DNA from: Liolophura sinensis | Lineage: Eukaryota > Mollusca > Polyplacophora > Chitonida > Chitonidae | Direction: 5' to 3' | DNA length: 64,000 bases | NCBI RefSeq assembly: GCF_032854445.1 | Contig: NC_088300.1 | Span: 9,362,001 to 9,426,000 of the forward strand | In this document: positions 1-10,665 of the stretch, piece after piece | Layout of the letters: the number at the start of each line of letters is the position of its first letter | Numbering within the stretch: position 1 is the stretch's first letter | Made by a program: the position numbers and the translations under genes | Notes under the pieces: model-generated | Told to the model about the DNA's origin: nothing | Database searches by the model: none | Seen by the model: only the letters and a program-made list of their open reading frames with translations

Positions 1-202
1 TTGCGTATTTACGTACATAGATGCAGATCTAAACACAACATTCAAGCAACACACACCCTTAGTCGTCACAAGATACTTTCCGCTTGACTCACACGTTACA
101 CGACAATGCTAAGTGCCGGATTCCAAATCTAGTCGTGAACAGATCAAGCCGCAACTGTGGGAGCGGACAGACGTATTCCGGAACCTGTGTCAAATCCTAG
201 CT

Positions 203-211
203 ATGGAAACG
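203..211 (+). CDS. Gene 1 exon 1 (ATG + 2 codons)
   Basis: ATG GAA ACG followed by a consensus donor gtgagt at 212. It ends in phase 0, as the first exons of genes 3 and 4 do. Joining it to the next exon puts EF-loop 1 at residues 21-32, the calmodulin register, which supports this start. Confidence 0.65.
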
Positions 212-3200
212 GTGAGTTCGTTAATCTCTCGTTATGTGATTCTATACACACGTGTTTTATAGACACATTAAATGTTACATTTAAGTCAAAAATAGAACGT
301 GCCATATCTTATATCCGGCTTAATGTGTGATAAATGGATGTATACAGTATTTTATCACCCAGAAAGCTTTCACAATACATCCGTTACCGGTATTTTTTCT
401 CCTTTCGCAATACTCTTTATTTGTAATCATTGTTACCTACAAAAAAGATACCGGCTCTCTTACAATACTAAAGGCAGTGTATATATACGGATTTTATACT
501 TTTTATACTAGTTAATATTTTAAAGTTCAACTCTCTGAAGATGGAGGTAAAGAGATTATTTCTACATATCAAATGTAGATTAATGTGTAATCACTACTGT
601 AAGTGAAACTCCTCCGACCATGTTGTTTAGGTCAATCTATTGGCTTAAATGTTTATGTGTGCATGTGTACAAAAGCATAGATTGGGTCTTTTAACCAATG
701 TGGAAGTACCAACAGATTAATCATGGCCAGAAATCCAAGTTTTCAAAGTATTTATTTATCTATTTATTTATTTATTTATTTACTTTATTCCAATGTGCTT
801 AAAACCGCATAAGCACAATACTATTCAGTGATATTCACGTTTATGGGTGAAGTATAACCAACGCCTTTTGCAATGTGTCTCACAAACATCTTGGCTCAAT
901 CGACTCGAGTGGCTAGATTTGGATTCAACCTTTGATCTTACTGTTCAAGGGCAGATCGACTGAACTGAGTCTTTTCCGGGCCCCTCGACGGGTCTATAAA
1001 GTTTTATCTCTATAAATTTCTATTACTTGTACAGTGAAAACGGTTAAGTGAGGTAAGCCACGGTATTGAAACCTTTATGTCAGGTACCGGTATTTGTGAG
1101 AATCTCACGGACAATGGCAGTGGTTTAATCTGGGCGTTGAACTACAGTCAAATAAATAAAAACTCACGTTATTAACGGGTTTTTAACATATCTATAATGT
1201 GATACTTGTGAATAAAGTACAAATAATGTTATTGGTTGATTATTTACTTCTTCTTTCTGTTTTTCATTGTGTCATTCTGCCCTTTGCAGTTAGCCGAAGA
1301 GGAGAGCAACTTTGGTAAGTAGGTCTTATCTGTTTGTATATAATCAGATTTGCATTTGTGGCATTAGGAGTATCATTCAAGCAGAAAAGTGACCTGTATG
1401 TGGCTGACCATTTTGTACAAAATATGTACTAAGAATTCTTGTCGCCTTCAGAAGTCATCTGTAAAACCCGTCTTGATGAAAAGTTAGGTTAACTTCCCAA
1501 TCATAATATGCTGTGTAGTTGTTTTTTGGGGGTTTTTTTTATTGTGCAAACGATGCTGTAGCGTATTGTTGAAGTCATCCGTTTCATATTCTAAAGGCCG
1601 CTTTAGTGGCATAATGGTTAAAGCGTTCGCCTCGAACTCGGGAGAGCGGTGATCGAACCCGGGTCGAGTCATACCAAAGACTTTGAAAATGCTTCTTGTT
1701 GCTGCATGGCTTGGCGCTCAGCACTGAGAGGTTAGAGCAAGGAGACAGAACTCGTTGGCTCGGTGTCAGTATAAGTTGATTTGGTGGAGTGTCATGTCTG
1801 CTGTCATCAGCATGATACTTCGGTGGCGGCAGCTCTTTTTCGACATGGGTTCGTCCTGCCTCAAGAAGACACGTTATATGTGTACACACCTAGTGACTCT
1901 TCGTCGCCATATGACTGAACAATTTTACGACGTAAAACTCAAACCATTCAATCATTCATTGATATGTCAAAAGAACAGGTGCAGACATGGAGAAAGCCAC
2001 ACCAAGGCCTCAAAAACGGGATATTGTCCCATGATTTTCTTTCTTAATATGCATCATGGCATGAACTTTTGGAGGCGATGACCTTAAGCTGCATCGACCA
2101 GATGCTGCTTTAATCAGTATTTTCATATTTTATTGTTTTGTTTCAGAATATTACGAGGCATTTTCTCTGTTTGACAAGGATGGTGACGGTAGTATAACGA
2201 CTAAGGAGCTTGGTACTGTGATGAGGTCATTAGGACAGAATCCAACAGAGGCCGAGTTACAGGATATGTTAGGGGAGGTGGATGTTGATGGTAGGTGATG
2301 CTAGTACACTTTGTGTTAAGCCGAATACAGATCCCGTCCACCTGTAGTAGCCATTAGGCTGGCAGCACTGTGTAGCAGAAAATGGTACATGCTGTTTATT
2401 GGCTTGAGGTGTTTGGAAGCAAGCGCTATATGATTCAGTGGACTTCATATATAAACTGTGTTGAAGGTCTTTTTCAAGCTGAGATTCACGGTCTCGAAGA
2501 ACTTCATTAATTTTGTCTTAAGCTTCATGGTGCACAGTGGAAAGTGTGGTCGTGAGACGGTTAGAAAGCTTTAAAAAATAGGAACAACATACAGCGATTC
2601 AAAGCGATGGCGTAAGTGAATTCTGCCTGCTCTATTGGCTTCCTTACAAGAGCGTGTTTAGCATGTAAGTAAGGAAGACGTGTATGAACGCGTACACGTG
2701 CTGTGAGACAGTCAGAATCAAACGATGTAAAAGAAATGAAACTCTGCTCTATTTTGATTATCTCAGTATTTGGCATGTTTTCATCGTTAATTGCCTGTAC
2801 ACTACAGTTTTTCGTTACAGAAAAGTATAGGTCTACTTGCTGGACACCTGAAACTGTTAACGTGTCGAGTGCCAAAGGGAGATAACTCTAAGCTCTTTTC
2901 CGACAAAACATAAAATGTATGATTCCTTTTTACAGGAAACGGAACGATAGACTTTGAAGAATTTCTGGAGATGATGTCTGAGAAGCACGTGGGACTTATC
3001 GACCCCGAGGAAGAGTTACGCCAGGCTTTCTCCGTGTTTGACAAGGATAGTAATGGCTATATCACGCGAGACGAACTAAAACACGTGATGACCAATCTCG
3101 GGGAGAAGTTAACGGACGCTGAAGTTGCTGAGATGATTCGAGAGGCAGACATCGACGGGGATGGCCAAATAAACTACTATGGTAACTACCCATGTATATC

Positions 3201-3507
3201 TGCGTCCTCCAGTTAGACTAGGGGCCGGTTACACACTTAGTCAAACTTGAAATGTCAACGCTCAGTTTTAAGCCATATGAGTTCAAACAGGGAACACTTA
3301 ATGATGAGTGTATCCAAATTTGAACCGCAGAAGCAATGAACAGGGTATTACATTGAGGTGCGAAGTTTGGACTTGGGTCAAAACTTTGTTCAAAGAATAT
3401 CACTCTGCACTTACATATAATTAGAGCTTACATTTTTACGAACAGAAATTAAAGATGATTGTCGCTTTGTTTCAGAATTCTCTTTGATGATGAAACCAAA
3501 ATCTTAA
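203..3507 (+). CDS. Gene 1: calmodulin-like protein, 4 EF-hands, 151 aa, five exons
   Basis: Joining 203-211, 1290-1314, 2147-2290, 2936-3181 and 3476-3507 gives one open frame of 151 codons plus TAA; all junctions are GT-AG with phases 0,1,1,1. Four canonical 12-residue Ca2+ loops are read at residues 21-32 ([12 protein letters not shown]), 57-68 ([12 protein letters not shown]), 95-106 ([12 protein letters not shown]) and 131-142 ([12 protein letters not shown]), with D at position 1, G at 6 and E at 12 in each. The N-lobe is nearly identical to calmodulin (for example [20 protein letters not shown]). The central linker is one residue longer than in calmodulin and the C-terminus ends KPKS. 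By family it should be a cytosolic or nuclear Ca2+ sensor that binds target helices; its targets cannot be read from sequence. It is the most calmodulin-like of the four paralogues but too divergent to be the canonical gene. The short exon 1 could differ. Confidence 0.87.
745..785. repeat. (TTTA)n low-complexity stretch in gene 1 intron 1
   Basis: Tandem tatttatttatt near the middle of intron 1 (212-1289). It may be the tail of an old minus-strand retroposon, but the sequence beside it is too decayed to assign. The rest of intron 1 shows nothing recognisable. Confidence 0.5.
1290..1314 (+). CDS. Gene 1 exon 2 (N-terminal helix)
   Basis: A 25-nt exon between tttgcag and gtaagt, reading LAEEESNF and the first base of a Glu codon. 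It matches the position of calmodulin LTEEQIAEF but is 6 nt shorter than the 31-nt exon 2 of genes 2-4; exon 1 is 6 nt longer than a lone ATG, so the total is unchanged. Confidence 0.75.
1597..1965 (+). mobile_element. SINE-B, tRNA-derived, in gene 1 intron 2
   Basis: It begins with a tRNA-like head (tagtggcataatggttaaag as A box, ggtgatcgaaccc as B box), continues through a body shared with the elements at 4268 and 51690 (gctcagcactgagaggttagag; gagtgtcatgtctgctgtc), and ends in acgacgtaaaactcaaacc with cattcattcatt-type sequence. It is non-coding; the open frames across it are incidental. I cannot name the family with confidence. Confidence 0.75.
2147..2290 (+). CDS. Gene 1 exon 3 (EF-hand 1 and start of EF-hand 2), 144 nt
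   Basis: It follows tgttttgtttcag and is followed by gtaggt. It carries EF-loop 1 and the inter-hand linker, and stops inside EF-loop 2 after D-V-D-G. The same 144-nt length recurs in all four genes. Confidence 0.93.
2936..3181 (+). CDS. Gene 1 exon 4 (EF-hands 2-4), 246 nt
   Basis: It runs from the acceptor tttttacag to the donor gtaact. It contains the rest of EF-loop 2, the central helix, EF-loop 3 and EF-loop 4 up to Tyr-Tyr. It is 3 nt longer than in genes 2 and 3; the extra codon is in the central linker ([13 protein letters not shown]). Confidence 0.93.
3476..3507 (+). CDS. Gene 1 terminal coding exon
   Basis: It follows the acceptor tttgtttcag and reads (E)FSLMMKPKS then TAA at 3505-3507. 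FSLMM corresponds to the last helix of calmodulin (FVTMM). Confidence 0.9.
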
Positions 3508-3740
3508 CGTTCGCTAAAACATTTATCCGTGCCATCGATTCGAATCAACTGAAATTGCGTGATCATTCACAGACGTTAATGAGTGGACCACTTTCTGGCC
3601 TCCTCAAGAAAAGAGCCATCAGATGATGTCACAATATCACGTCGATCTCAGTGAAATGTGGGTTGTGTTGCCATCAGATAGATAGATTTATAAATTCATC
3701 AGTATTATTTTTTTTGTTTATTTTATTCATTTCATTTGTG

Positions 3741-3746
3741 AATAAA
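3741..3746 (+). terminator. Gene 1 candidate polyadenylation signal
   Basis: AATAAA lies about 235 nt after the gene 1 stop codon and is followed by a T/G-rich stretch (tgatttgtgtctctc) suitable as a downstream element. The cleavage site itself cannot be seen. Confidence 0.6.
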
Positions 3747-4267
3747 AAGTGTTATGATTATGATTTGTGTCTCTCTTCAGTATATTAACCTTTACAGAAA
3801 ATATACAGTCAGCAAATTCTTTAAAATTTAGAAGTTACAAGTCACAGAGTTTATAGTAAAATGTTTCCAGTGTTTTGCATGACAACGCTTTTGGCAAAGG
3901 ACAGTTTTGTCTTCCAGTTTCATTCTTTCCACGCTATTGAATTCTCTCTCACAAATTTCAACACGTTCACGTCCTTTCACAAAACAACTTTTAGATTTAC
4001 TGTTGAATACATCTATATTTGATAAATATACGTGGGTTCAATAATTATAACGAAGATGTAAAGCGAGGGAATTCAAGGTAAATGCCGGAATTTTGATCAC
4101 GTGAATAAATCGCCCGGCAACAAAATTCCAACGTGCACATATTTAATATTTACGTGGACATGATTTTATTTCTTCATTATTATATTTAGCAATTTTTGGA
4201 GACACTTGGGCCTGAGTTGGCGCATCATTCACTTTATTCACGTATGTCAATGTTCACGTAGTTGATA

Positions 4268-4535
4268 ACCGGTTCGGTGGCCTAGTGTCTCGAAGTCGAA
4301 AGATCTGGAATCAACCCGGACCGGTTCATACCAAAGACTTTAAAATAATATTTGTTGCTGCCTTGCTTGGTGCTCAGCACTGAGAGGTTAGAGCAAGGAA
4401 ACAGGACATTGTGGCCCAGTGTGAGTATATGGGTGAGGTGTCATGTCTGGTGTCTTCGGCATGATACTCCAGTGACGACAGCACTTTGGCGCCCCGGACT
4501 CGCTCCGCCACAAGAAGACACAGCATATAAAACAT
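4268..4535 (+). mobile_element. SINE-B copy, intergenic
   Basis: It shares its body with the 1597 element: catgatactccagtgacgac, gctcagcactgagaggttag, ccacaagaagaca. The tRNA-like head is ggttcggtggcctagtgtct. The 3' end is truncated or decayed. It lies between the tails of convergent genes 1 and 2. Confidence 0.7.
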
Positions 4536-6341
4536 ACACTCTGTTCACTTGCAAATGGTGATCTCTACTTACCTTCAGTTACCTGAAGCATTTACCTGCT
4601 ATTAGTATCACCGCCACATTAGAAGCTTTCCTATTAGAGTCTTCAATTCAAAACGTTTACTATGCTAAAATTGAGACTTAGCACAGGTATTCCAAGATGT
4701 AATAAGTTGTCTTATACTTACAGGACACAAATGAAGGTTGTCCTTTAAGCTCTAATTGAATTTCAGAGATAATGATGTCAATGACTTAAATCTTCGTGAC
4801 GCTGAGGTCCATTACCCAGGAAGATTTAGCAGGGGGATAATCGAGATTCCGATAAGAATTTCTCACAGGCAAACTTAAATGACAAAAAATGCATTTTTAT
4901 TCATAACAAAACGTTTCGTGATCAAGCATAAATTCCAAGACAGGAAAAAATCTGTACAATAAAAAAGCCTCCCTGACAGAGCTGAAATGTGTTATCACAA
5001 CATAACTATTCTAGATTGTACATAATAGATCCCCAAGGGTCTACACAAAAGCCGCTTACATTGGGTGATATCTTCTGATTCAAAGAGACGCTTTATTGGT
5101 GAAATCATGCGCATGGCATGTAGACAGAAGACCCTTGCGGTCATGCGTAAACAATAGCTATTGACAGGAGCGTGTATACAATTCAGAACAATCCACTCAC
5201 GTGCTGTAGACGAAGACATTCCACGGTTATCAAACTTTACACAAACAGCTCATAAATTTGAGAACTTAGACAAACAATAAGTAATATATCATTTTTCTTT
5301 TTCGTCGACGAGGTTAACACGCAAACAGCTTTACCGGGGCACTATTGGCAAAGCTACAATGTCTCCTCTGTCAAACTGTATCTTGAACAGAGATTCTGGT
5401 ATGAAATAAATTAAAAATAGTGCGCTCCATACTTAACTGAGAGCATAGTCAGACTGCATACAGTGAACAACACAGAGCTTTGAAAATACTCGAGATTTCA
5501 AAGGTTTCACAGGATAAGGATCGCTTTAATCTAATGCTCAAAATAAGCAACTGGTTAACAATGATAAAAATTCCAACAAAATAAAAAAGGGAAAACGTTC
5601 CAGGTTTACAAGCACTATCAGATCTATACTGATCTACACTTTGGGCCGATAACAAGAAATTCTTGTCATCTTGTCAAGATGAGAATAAGGCTGTATATCA
5701 TATATGCAGCCACATTGTGCGACGGAAGTAGAAAAATATACATAAAAATGAAAATGTAAAAATGTCATGATATGTATCATTCATGTTCACACAGTGGTGT
5801 TTATGACCAGCAGCGTTCAGTTTATCACGCAGGTTCCTATTCGTAAGGGTCAGGATATGTACAACGCAACTATAACGTAGATGGCAGTCATACAAATACC
5901 TCCTGAGGACATACAAACGCCACAAACCACAAATAAATATGGGAAACAAAATAATCTCAAACGAAGATTCGCAATGTGTTCATTAGGCACCATTAATCCT
6001 CATATCAGCATAAATGTAAAAAAAACAATCCCATTTTGAAAATGGATTGGAGACAATTATGTCAACGTGATGACTTATATACAATGAAATATGATACGCA
6101 CAAAGCTAAATCGTTTATGTACACCACACCAGGTAACACATGCCAAGCGGAGACACCGTTGACGATCGCCATGATGTGACAAAGCCGTAACATAACATTA
6201 TGGGAAATCCGGAACATTCCAGCCTGTTGACTTGTTGACTACAGTAAGGATTAGGCTCGTACTGGAAGGTCAAACTCAGTAAACACTTCCCATAAACGTC
6301 AACTCGTTATTAAAAGTAGTCTCAACCTTTCAATGGCTCGG
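4536..6341. other. Spacer and probable gene 2 3' UTR
   Basis: No coding exon is recognisable. The part next to 6341 must hold the gene 2 3' UTR. The nearest minus-strand AATAAA is the complement of 5092-5097, about 1.25 kb from the stop, so either the UTR is long or a variant signal is used. I see nothing else. Confidence 0.5.
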
Positions 6342-6382
6342 TTAAAGACTCTTCACGGCTTCTCGGAACACCCGCTCAAATT
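6342..6382 (-). CDS. Gene 2 terminal coding exon
   Basis: It follows the minus-strand acceptor gttgtttcag and reads (E)FERVFREAVKSL then TAA (complement of 6342-6344). It has four more codons than the gene 3 terminal exon, giving a longer final helix. Confidence 0.85.
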
Positions 6383-9300
6383 CTGAAACAACGATTCAGC
6401 GGATATTAACTGTTAGATACACGGCATCAGAGTATCATTCAACCGACAGCTCTTCTTCGGACCACGTGATGACATCAACTTTTACATCCAATCAAATTAA
6501 CACGAAAACCTTATCAGTTTTAATGTTTGTAAACTGTGAATAGACGTAAATAAAGTGTATGGACTGAATGATCTTTCTTTCCATTCCTAAACCTTCATCT
6601 TCACTCTCGTGCTTACCTTCGTAGTTTATTTTGCCGTCCCTGTCCTTGTCTACTTCTTCAAATATTTCCTTCACCTCTTTGGTCGTGACATCCTCTCCGA
6701 GACTGGTCATGGCAACTACGAGTTCTTTTGTCTCCACCAAACCGGTACCTTTCTTATCGAACAGCGTGAAGATGTCTCGTAATTGATTGCCTCCATTCAG
6801 CCTCGGTTTGAAGAATTCCATGAGATCCACGAACTCGTTAAAGTCAATGATACCATCATCTGCGGAAATGTTAGAGACATCAGTCAGATGATACATTGAT
6901 TGAATTATTGACTAGACTGTGTAATTCTATTAATTCGTCACCTCATTATTTCTACCATTGTCTGAATGATTGATTGTGTGGACTGAGACGTGATTGCTTC
7001 GCTCAGCTAAAACAGTAACTGACGACAAGATTGCAGCGAAGTCGTGACGGTGAAAAAGAATTCTGTAACCGTTTTCGGAACCCGAAAATGGCCCGGCAGA
7101 ACCTAAAACAGTACACTCTTTTTCATCTTAAACATTTCCATTCACGTGATGAACACAACCGGGTTTTACTGGATTCACTTCAATAATTTTATTGAATTTT
7201 TATTCACACGTGCTAGTTTCAAAGACCTAGAGAGTAGAAAACGTGTAAGCCACAATTTACTGCCTCCCTTGATTTGTCAATGAATCTGCACACGAATGGG
7301 AACAGCGGGAGACATGCAGTAGCTAAGATGAGGATCCTGCACACGAATGGGAACAGCGGGAGACATGCAGTAGCTAAGATGAGGATCCTGCACACGAATG
7401 GGAACAGCGGGAGACATGCAGTAGCTAAGATGAAGATCCTGCACACGAATGGGAACAGCGGGAGACATGCAGTAGCTAAGATGAGGATCCTGCACACGAA
7501 TGAGAACAGCGGGAGACATGCAGTAGCTAAGATGAGGATCCTGCACACGGTTTACACTTTGAAATACATTTAAGCCACGCCTCTGTGAACGTGTTTTAAT
7601 TACGAAGTATGAAGTATGCACATATCCAAGACAAAACCATTCGAGGTTCCTTTCTGAGTGGAAGATGCGTCCAGATTACTAAGTGATTTTCGTTTAACGC
7701 CAGTGTCACTACATAGTGGCTGGCTATTTACCCAAACCTTACCATTTTTGTCAACCTCTGACCAGACAGCGGCGACTTCAGCGTCTTTAACTGGCTGTCC
7801 GAGAGCGCCCATAATCCTTCGGAACTCTTTCCGCGTTATCATGCCATCTCCATTGATGTCAAAGATTTTGAACTGTTCTCTGTACCCTAAATTACAGAAT
7901 GCGAAACAGTGGATTAATTAAATGAATTAATTAACATGAAAAAAGAATCATAAATTATTATGAAATGTAATTTTTTATTTTGTTTAATGTTTTACGTGGT
8001 CACATGTTTCACATTTTGTTCAGGGTAATGTCCACAGAAAACCGTCTTTATAGACCTTAGGCAAATCAGTAATAATTAAGAAGATAACTGACGTATTAAG
8101 AATGTCTTTTAAGCATGTGAGTGGGTGTCTGGTTATCATTATCCTTATTTGTTCGATAATCCCTAAATATTTTGTTTTCCTCCAGAAAACAGGAGATAAA
8201 CATTCCTATTTTAAACACGTCACGCACTAGTGAGCCACTATTTTGTACAGAAATGCAGCTATTTTGATGTCTCTGACATGTACTGACATTCTTTGCGGTG
8301 ACTAAGGCGTTTTAATTTTATAATGTCGTTACTGGAAGATAATCCAAATAAGGCGCCCAAGGCGGACGATTTTAACCGTAGCCTCTTAAGTGCGTGGAGA
8401 ACGTACTACTTAAGTAAGGACATGTGCAGACCTGCCCCGTTAGGAACACCTTTATATAGACATATCAACATGATAGGTACACATTTTGTGCATTTATGTC
8501 TTCTAAACATTTGTTGCTTTTTCTGTAGAATACAGGAAACAACTCAAGAAGTTTAATTCGTTATCCTCTTATGACTACATGTGCTGAGCTTAGGTAGTTA
8601 GCCTCCTGTATGAGTGTGCCCAGGCCTCTGGTTTGAACGCCTCAGCGACTAAAATTGCTGCTCCCTTATATAACTTTGAATTTCTTATGTGATATCATTC
8701 CTATCTTGGTCAGAAATGTCATCATTGCCTAAAAGTTCCAATACAGCTGCAATTATTGCTTTGATGAAATTCCCGAGTTGTCCATGTTGTTTATGCCAAG
8801 AATTCTGAATTTAGCCTAAGGAAGCAGCAACCTCTGGAATATTGCATGTGTTTTGAATCCATGGAGTTTGCCTAGCCTGTTTAAAGCAGTTTCTTTTAAA
8901 CACTTGCGTTTTGAAATCAGACATTGTAGAGATTGTCTGCATGACCTGTACGCTCGTGCTACGGTGTAATAGCCTGAACACGATATAAATGGACAGCACT
9001 GTACGTATACATAAACACGACCGGTCACCAGTATTCTATGTCACAAGCCTTCATTACAATCATCCAGATTCGTTTTGCTACTTCACGGAGACATTTGGCA
9101 AATCCCAAACACGGATTCGCCAAAATTTACGGCAATGTCACCTTCCTAAAACCCATATCGGTCATGGTCGGTTTAACATTGTGAAAATGTTTTCATTTTG
9201 CTCCGTGTAAAATGATTCTTTTTTTCAGCGTCTAGCGATGACTCATATACTCGCTTAAGGAAGCAAAGGTATGTCCAAATCATCACATTAAAAACTCCCT

Positions 9301-10665
9301 AAAAACGGCAAATTTCTTCTATAAACCAGTCATAACAAACTTACTTATGACAGCCTCTTCGGGTTTCATGTTGTCCTATCTCCACAGCTTGTCCCGGTAC
9401 CTACTCTAATCTACTTGTGACAACTTTGATGTTCCCTCTCTGCAGATTCATATATATACACCTCCTGCAGAAGCTAGGCCTTATATATGTTCTCATGTTT
9501 GCTTAGTGACACTGAACTTTAAACATCCGAGCAGAAACCCCAGTCTATGTTTTGTTCAATCACAGCGTGTTAATTGCTTGAGGGCTAAACGTCCTCAGAA
9601 ATGTCATCCCGTGTACACAGTGCAGAAGCTCTATGAATTCCCGATTGACAGCTAGTGACAGACTGGACGGTTTGTATTTACTGCATTGACCAAATAAGAT
9701 TTTAGAAGAACGCCGATGTTGATAGTCTGATAGAAATACTAACCCCATAAACCACTTGATGACAAGTAATGTGGACACTTTCTACCATATTGACTGTGTT
9801 GCTATGAACTAGGATCTACTTGTATTGTATGGCAAAAGCGCATAGTCTCTGTGGATTAGTTCAAGGAAGCAGTTGACCATGTATGATAGGTAGTGTCACC
9901 ATTCTAGGTGACCAGTTATACATGTTAAGGTAGTTTTGTGATTACACTATTCCCAAACACTTTGTGAGTTCAAGTCCAGCTCTAGCGGGCTTGCGCTGAC
10001 AGACAGACCTGACGTACCTGGGAAGGTCTCCAGCAACTTGCGGATGGTCGTGGGTTCCCCCGAGCTCTGCCCAGCTTCCTCCCACCGTAATACTGGCCGC
10101 CGTTGTATAAGTGAAATATTCTTGAGTATGGTGTAAAACAACAATCAAATAAATAAATAAAATATGCGCAAACATGTACGTGCATGACGTTCACAAATAT
10201 ATAAGGCAAGGAAGCTGATATCGCGGAATACACCAATATTTACAAGAGATTTGGTATATTTACATTTCAAGACTGATTTAATGTCTATATTCGTCCAATG
10301 AAACCAATTATCAGTATTTTAAAACGATCTGAGATATAAGAGGTGTCAGTTATCTTTACTGTGCCAATAAGTTGAAACATCTTTGTGTCTAAAGTAATGA
10401 TAAGTACTCTAGTAGACCCCGCCTACAAAATACTAAGTGTGTTTTATTTGGGAATATTTACCTATTGAGTAATTAGGTGTCGTTATACAGAGCGGAATCA
10501 CGTTCGTATACACCTATTAATACACGTGTAAATACAGCCTGGGCCGTAATGGGTAAGAGTTTTTTTTCTACTAAGTATCTATATACACAGTGTGTATATG
10601 TTATATAATAGGATCGAGTTTCAAGCTTACGTACCGTTCATAACTTCCCGTGGTATACGTCGAGC
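6342..10665 (-). CDS. Gene 2: calmodulin/troponin-C-like protein, degenerate EF3; start exon uncertain
   Basis: Minus-strand exons 10635-10665 (31 nt), 7743-7886 (144), 6617-6859 (243) and 6342-6382 (41) join in one frame, phases 1,1,1, to encode 152 residues ending AVKSL-stop. The 31-nt exon begins in phase 0 and needs an upstream start; one added Met puts EF-loop 1 at residues 21-32, as in gene 1. Loops in that numbering: 21-32 DINGDGMITRKE, 57-68 DKNDDGIIDFNE and 130-141 DKDRDGKINYEE are canonical; 94-105 DKKGTGLVETKE has Lys at position 3 and Thr at 5 and probably does not bind Ca2+. Exon lengths 31/144/243 equal those of gene 3. Expected role: intracellular Ca2+ sensor, targets unknown. 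An in-frame internal ATG (residue 10) is a less likely start, since it would remove most of the first helix. Confidence 0.82.
6617..6859 (-). CDS. Gene 2 exon encoding EF-hands 2-4, 243 nt
   Basis: It lies between the acceptor tttccgcag and the donor gtaagc. It covers the end of loop 2 (DGIIDFNE), the linker FFKPRLNGGNQ, the degenerate loop 3 and canonical loop 4. It is the same length as in gene 3. Confidence 0.92.
7286..7549. repeat. 51-bp minisatellite, 5.2 copies, gene 2 intron
   Basis: Units start at 7286, 7337, 7388, 7439, 7490 and 7541 (partial) and are nearly identical (ctgcacacgaatgggaacag ... gatgaggatc). Because 51 is a multiple of 3, several frames stay open on both strands; these are not genes. 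Confidence 0.95.
7743..7886 (-). CDS. Gene 2 exon encoding EF-hand 1 and start of EF-hand 2, 144 nt
   Basis: It lies between the acceptor taatttag and the donor gtaagg. It reads YREQFKIFDINGDGMITRKE, then an AAVWSEVDKN segment leading into loop 2. Confidence 0.92.
8323..9506 (+). CDS. Candidate small membrane protein gene nested in gene 2 intron, 63 aa
   Basis: Exons 8323-8413, 9229-9268 and 9446-9506 join in frame (91+40+61 nt) to 63 codons plus TAG. Splice sites are strong: donors AA|gtaagg and AAG|gtatgt, acceptors ttctttttttcag and ttccctctctgcag. The product begins MSLLEDNPNKAPKADDF, has a basic stretch RLRKQR and ends in a hydrophobic segment (IYIHLLQKLGLIYVLMFA) that could be a membrane anchor. 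An alternative second exon at 8529-8587, after gctttttctgtag, would give a 49-aa lysine-rich ending. It lies on the strand opposite gene 2, inside its 7887-10634 intron. I recognise no family. It could be the 5' part of a larger gene or a chance chain of sites. Confidence 0.35.
9955..10160 (+). mobile_element. SINE-A copy, 5'-truncated
   Basis: It contains the B-box-like gtgagttcaagtccagc, the body cttgcggatggtcgtgggtt, the 3' domain gtgaaatattcttgagta and the tail caatcaaataaataaataaa. The tRNA head is incomplete. It lies in a gene 2 intron, about 450 bp downstream of the nested candidate gene. Confidence 0.85.
10635..10665 (-). CDS. Gene 2 N-terminal helix exon, 31 nt
   Basis: It lies between the acceptor ttgttacag and the donor gtacgt and reads ARRIPREVMN plus one base. 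The 31-nt length and phases 0/1 match exon 2 of genes 3 and 4. The acidic LTEEQ-type motif of calmodulin is replaced by a basic segment. Confidence 0.75.

Noticed and set aside
3003-3403. Minus-strand frames overlapping gene 1 (also 2802-3044 and 39350-39613 over gene 3)
   Set aside because: Shadows of EF-hand exons on the opposite strand.
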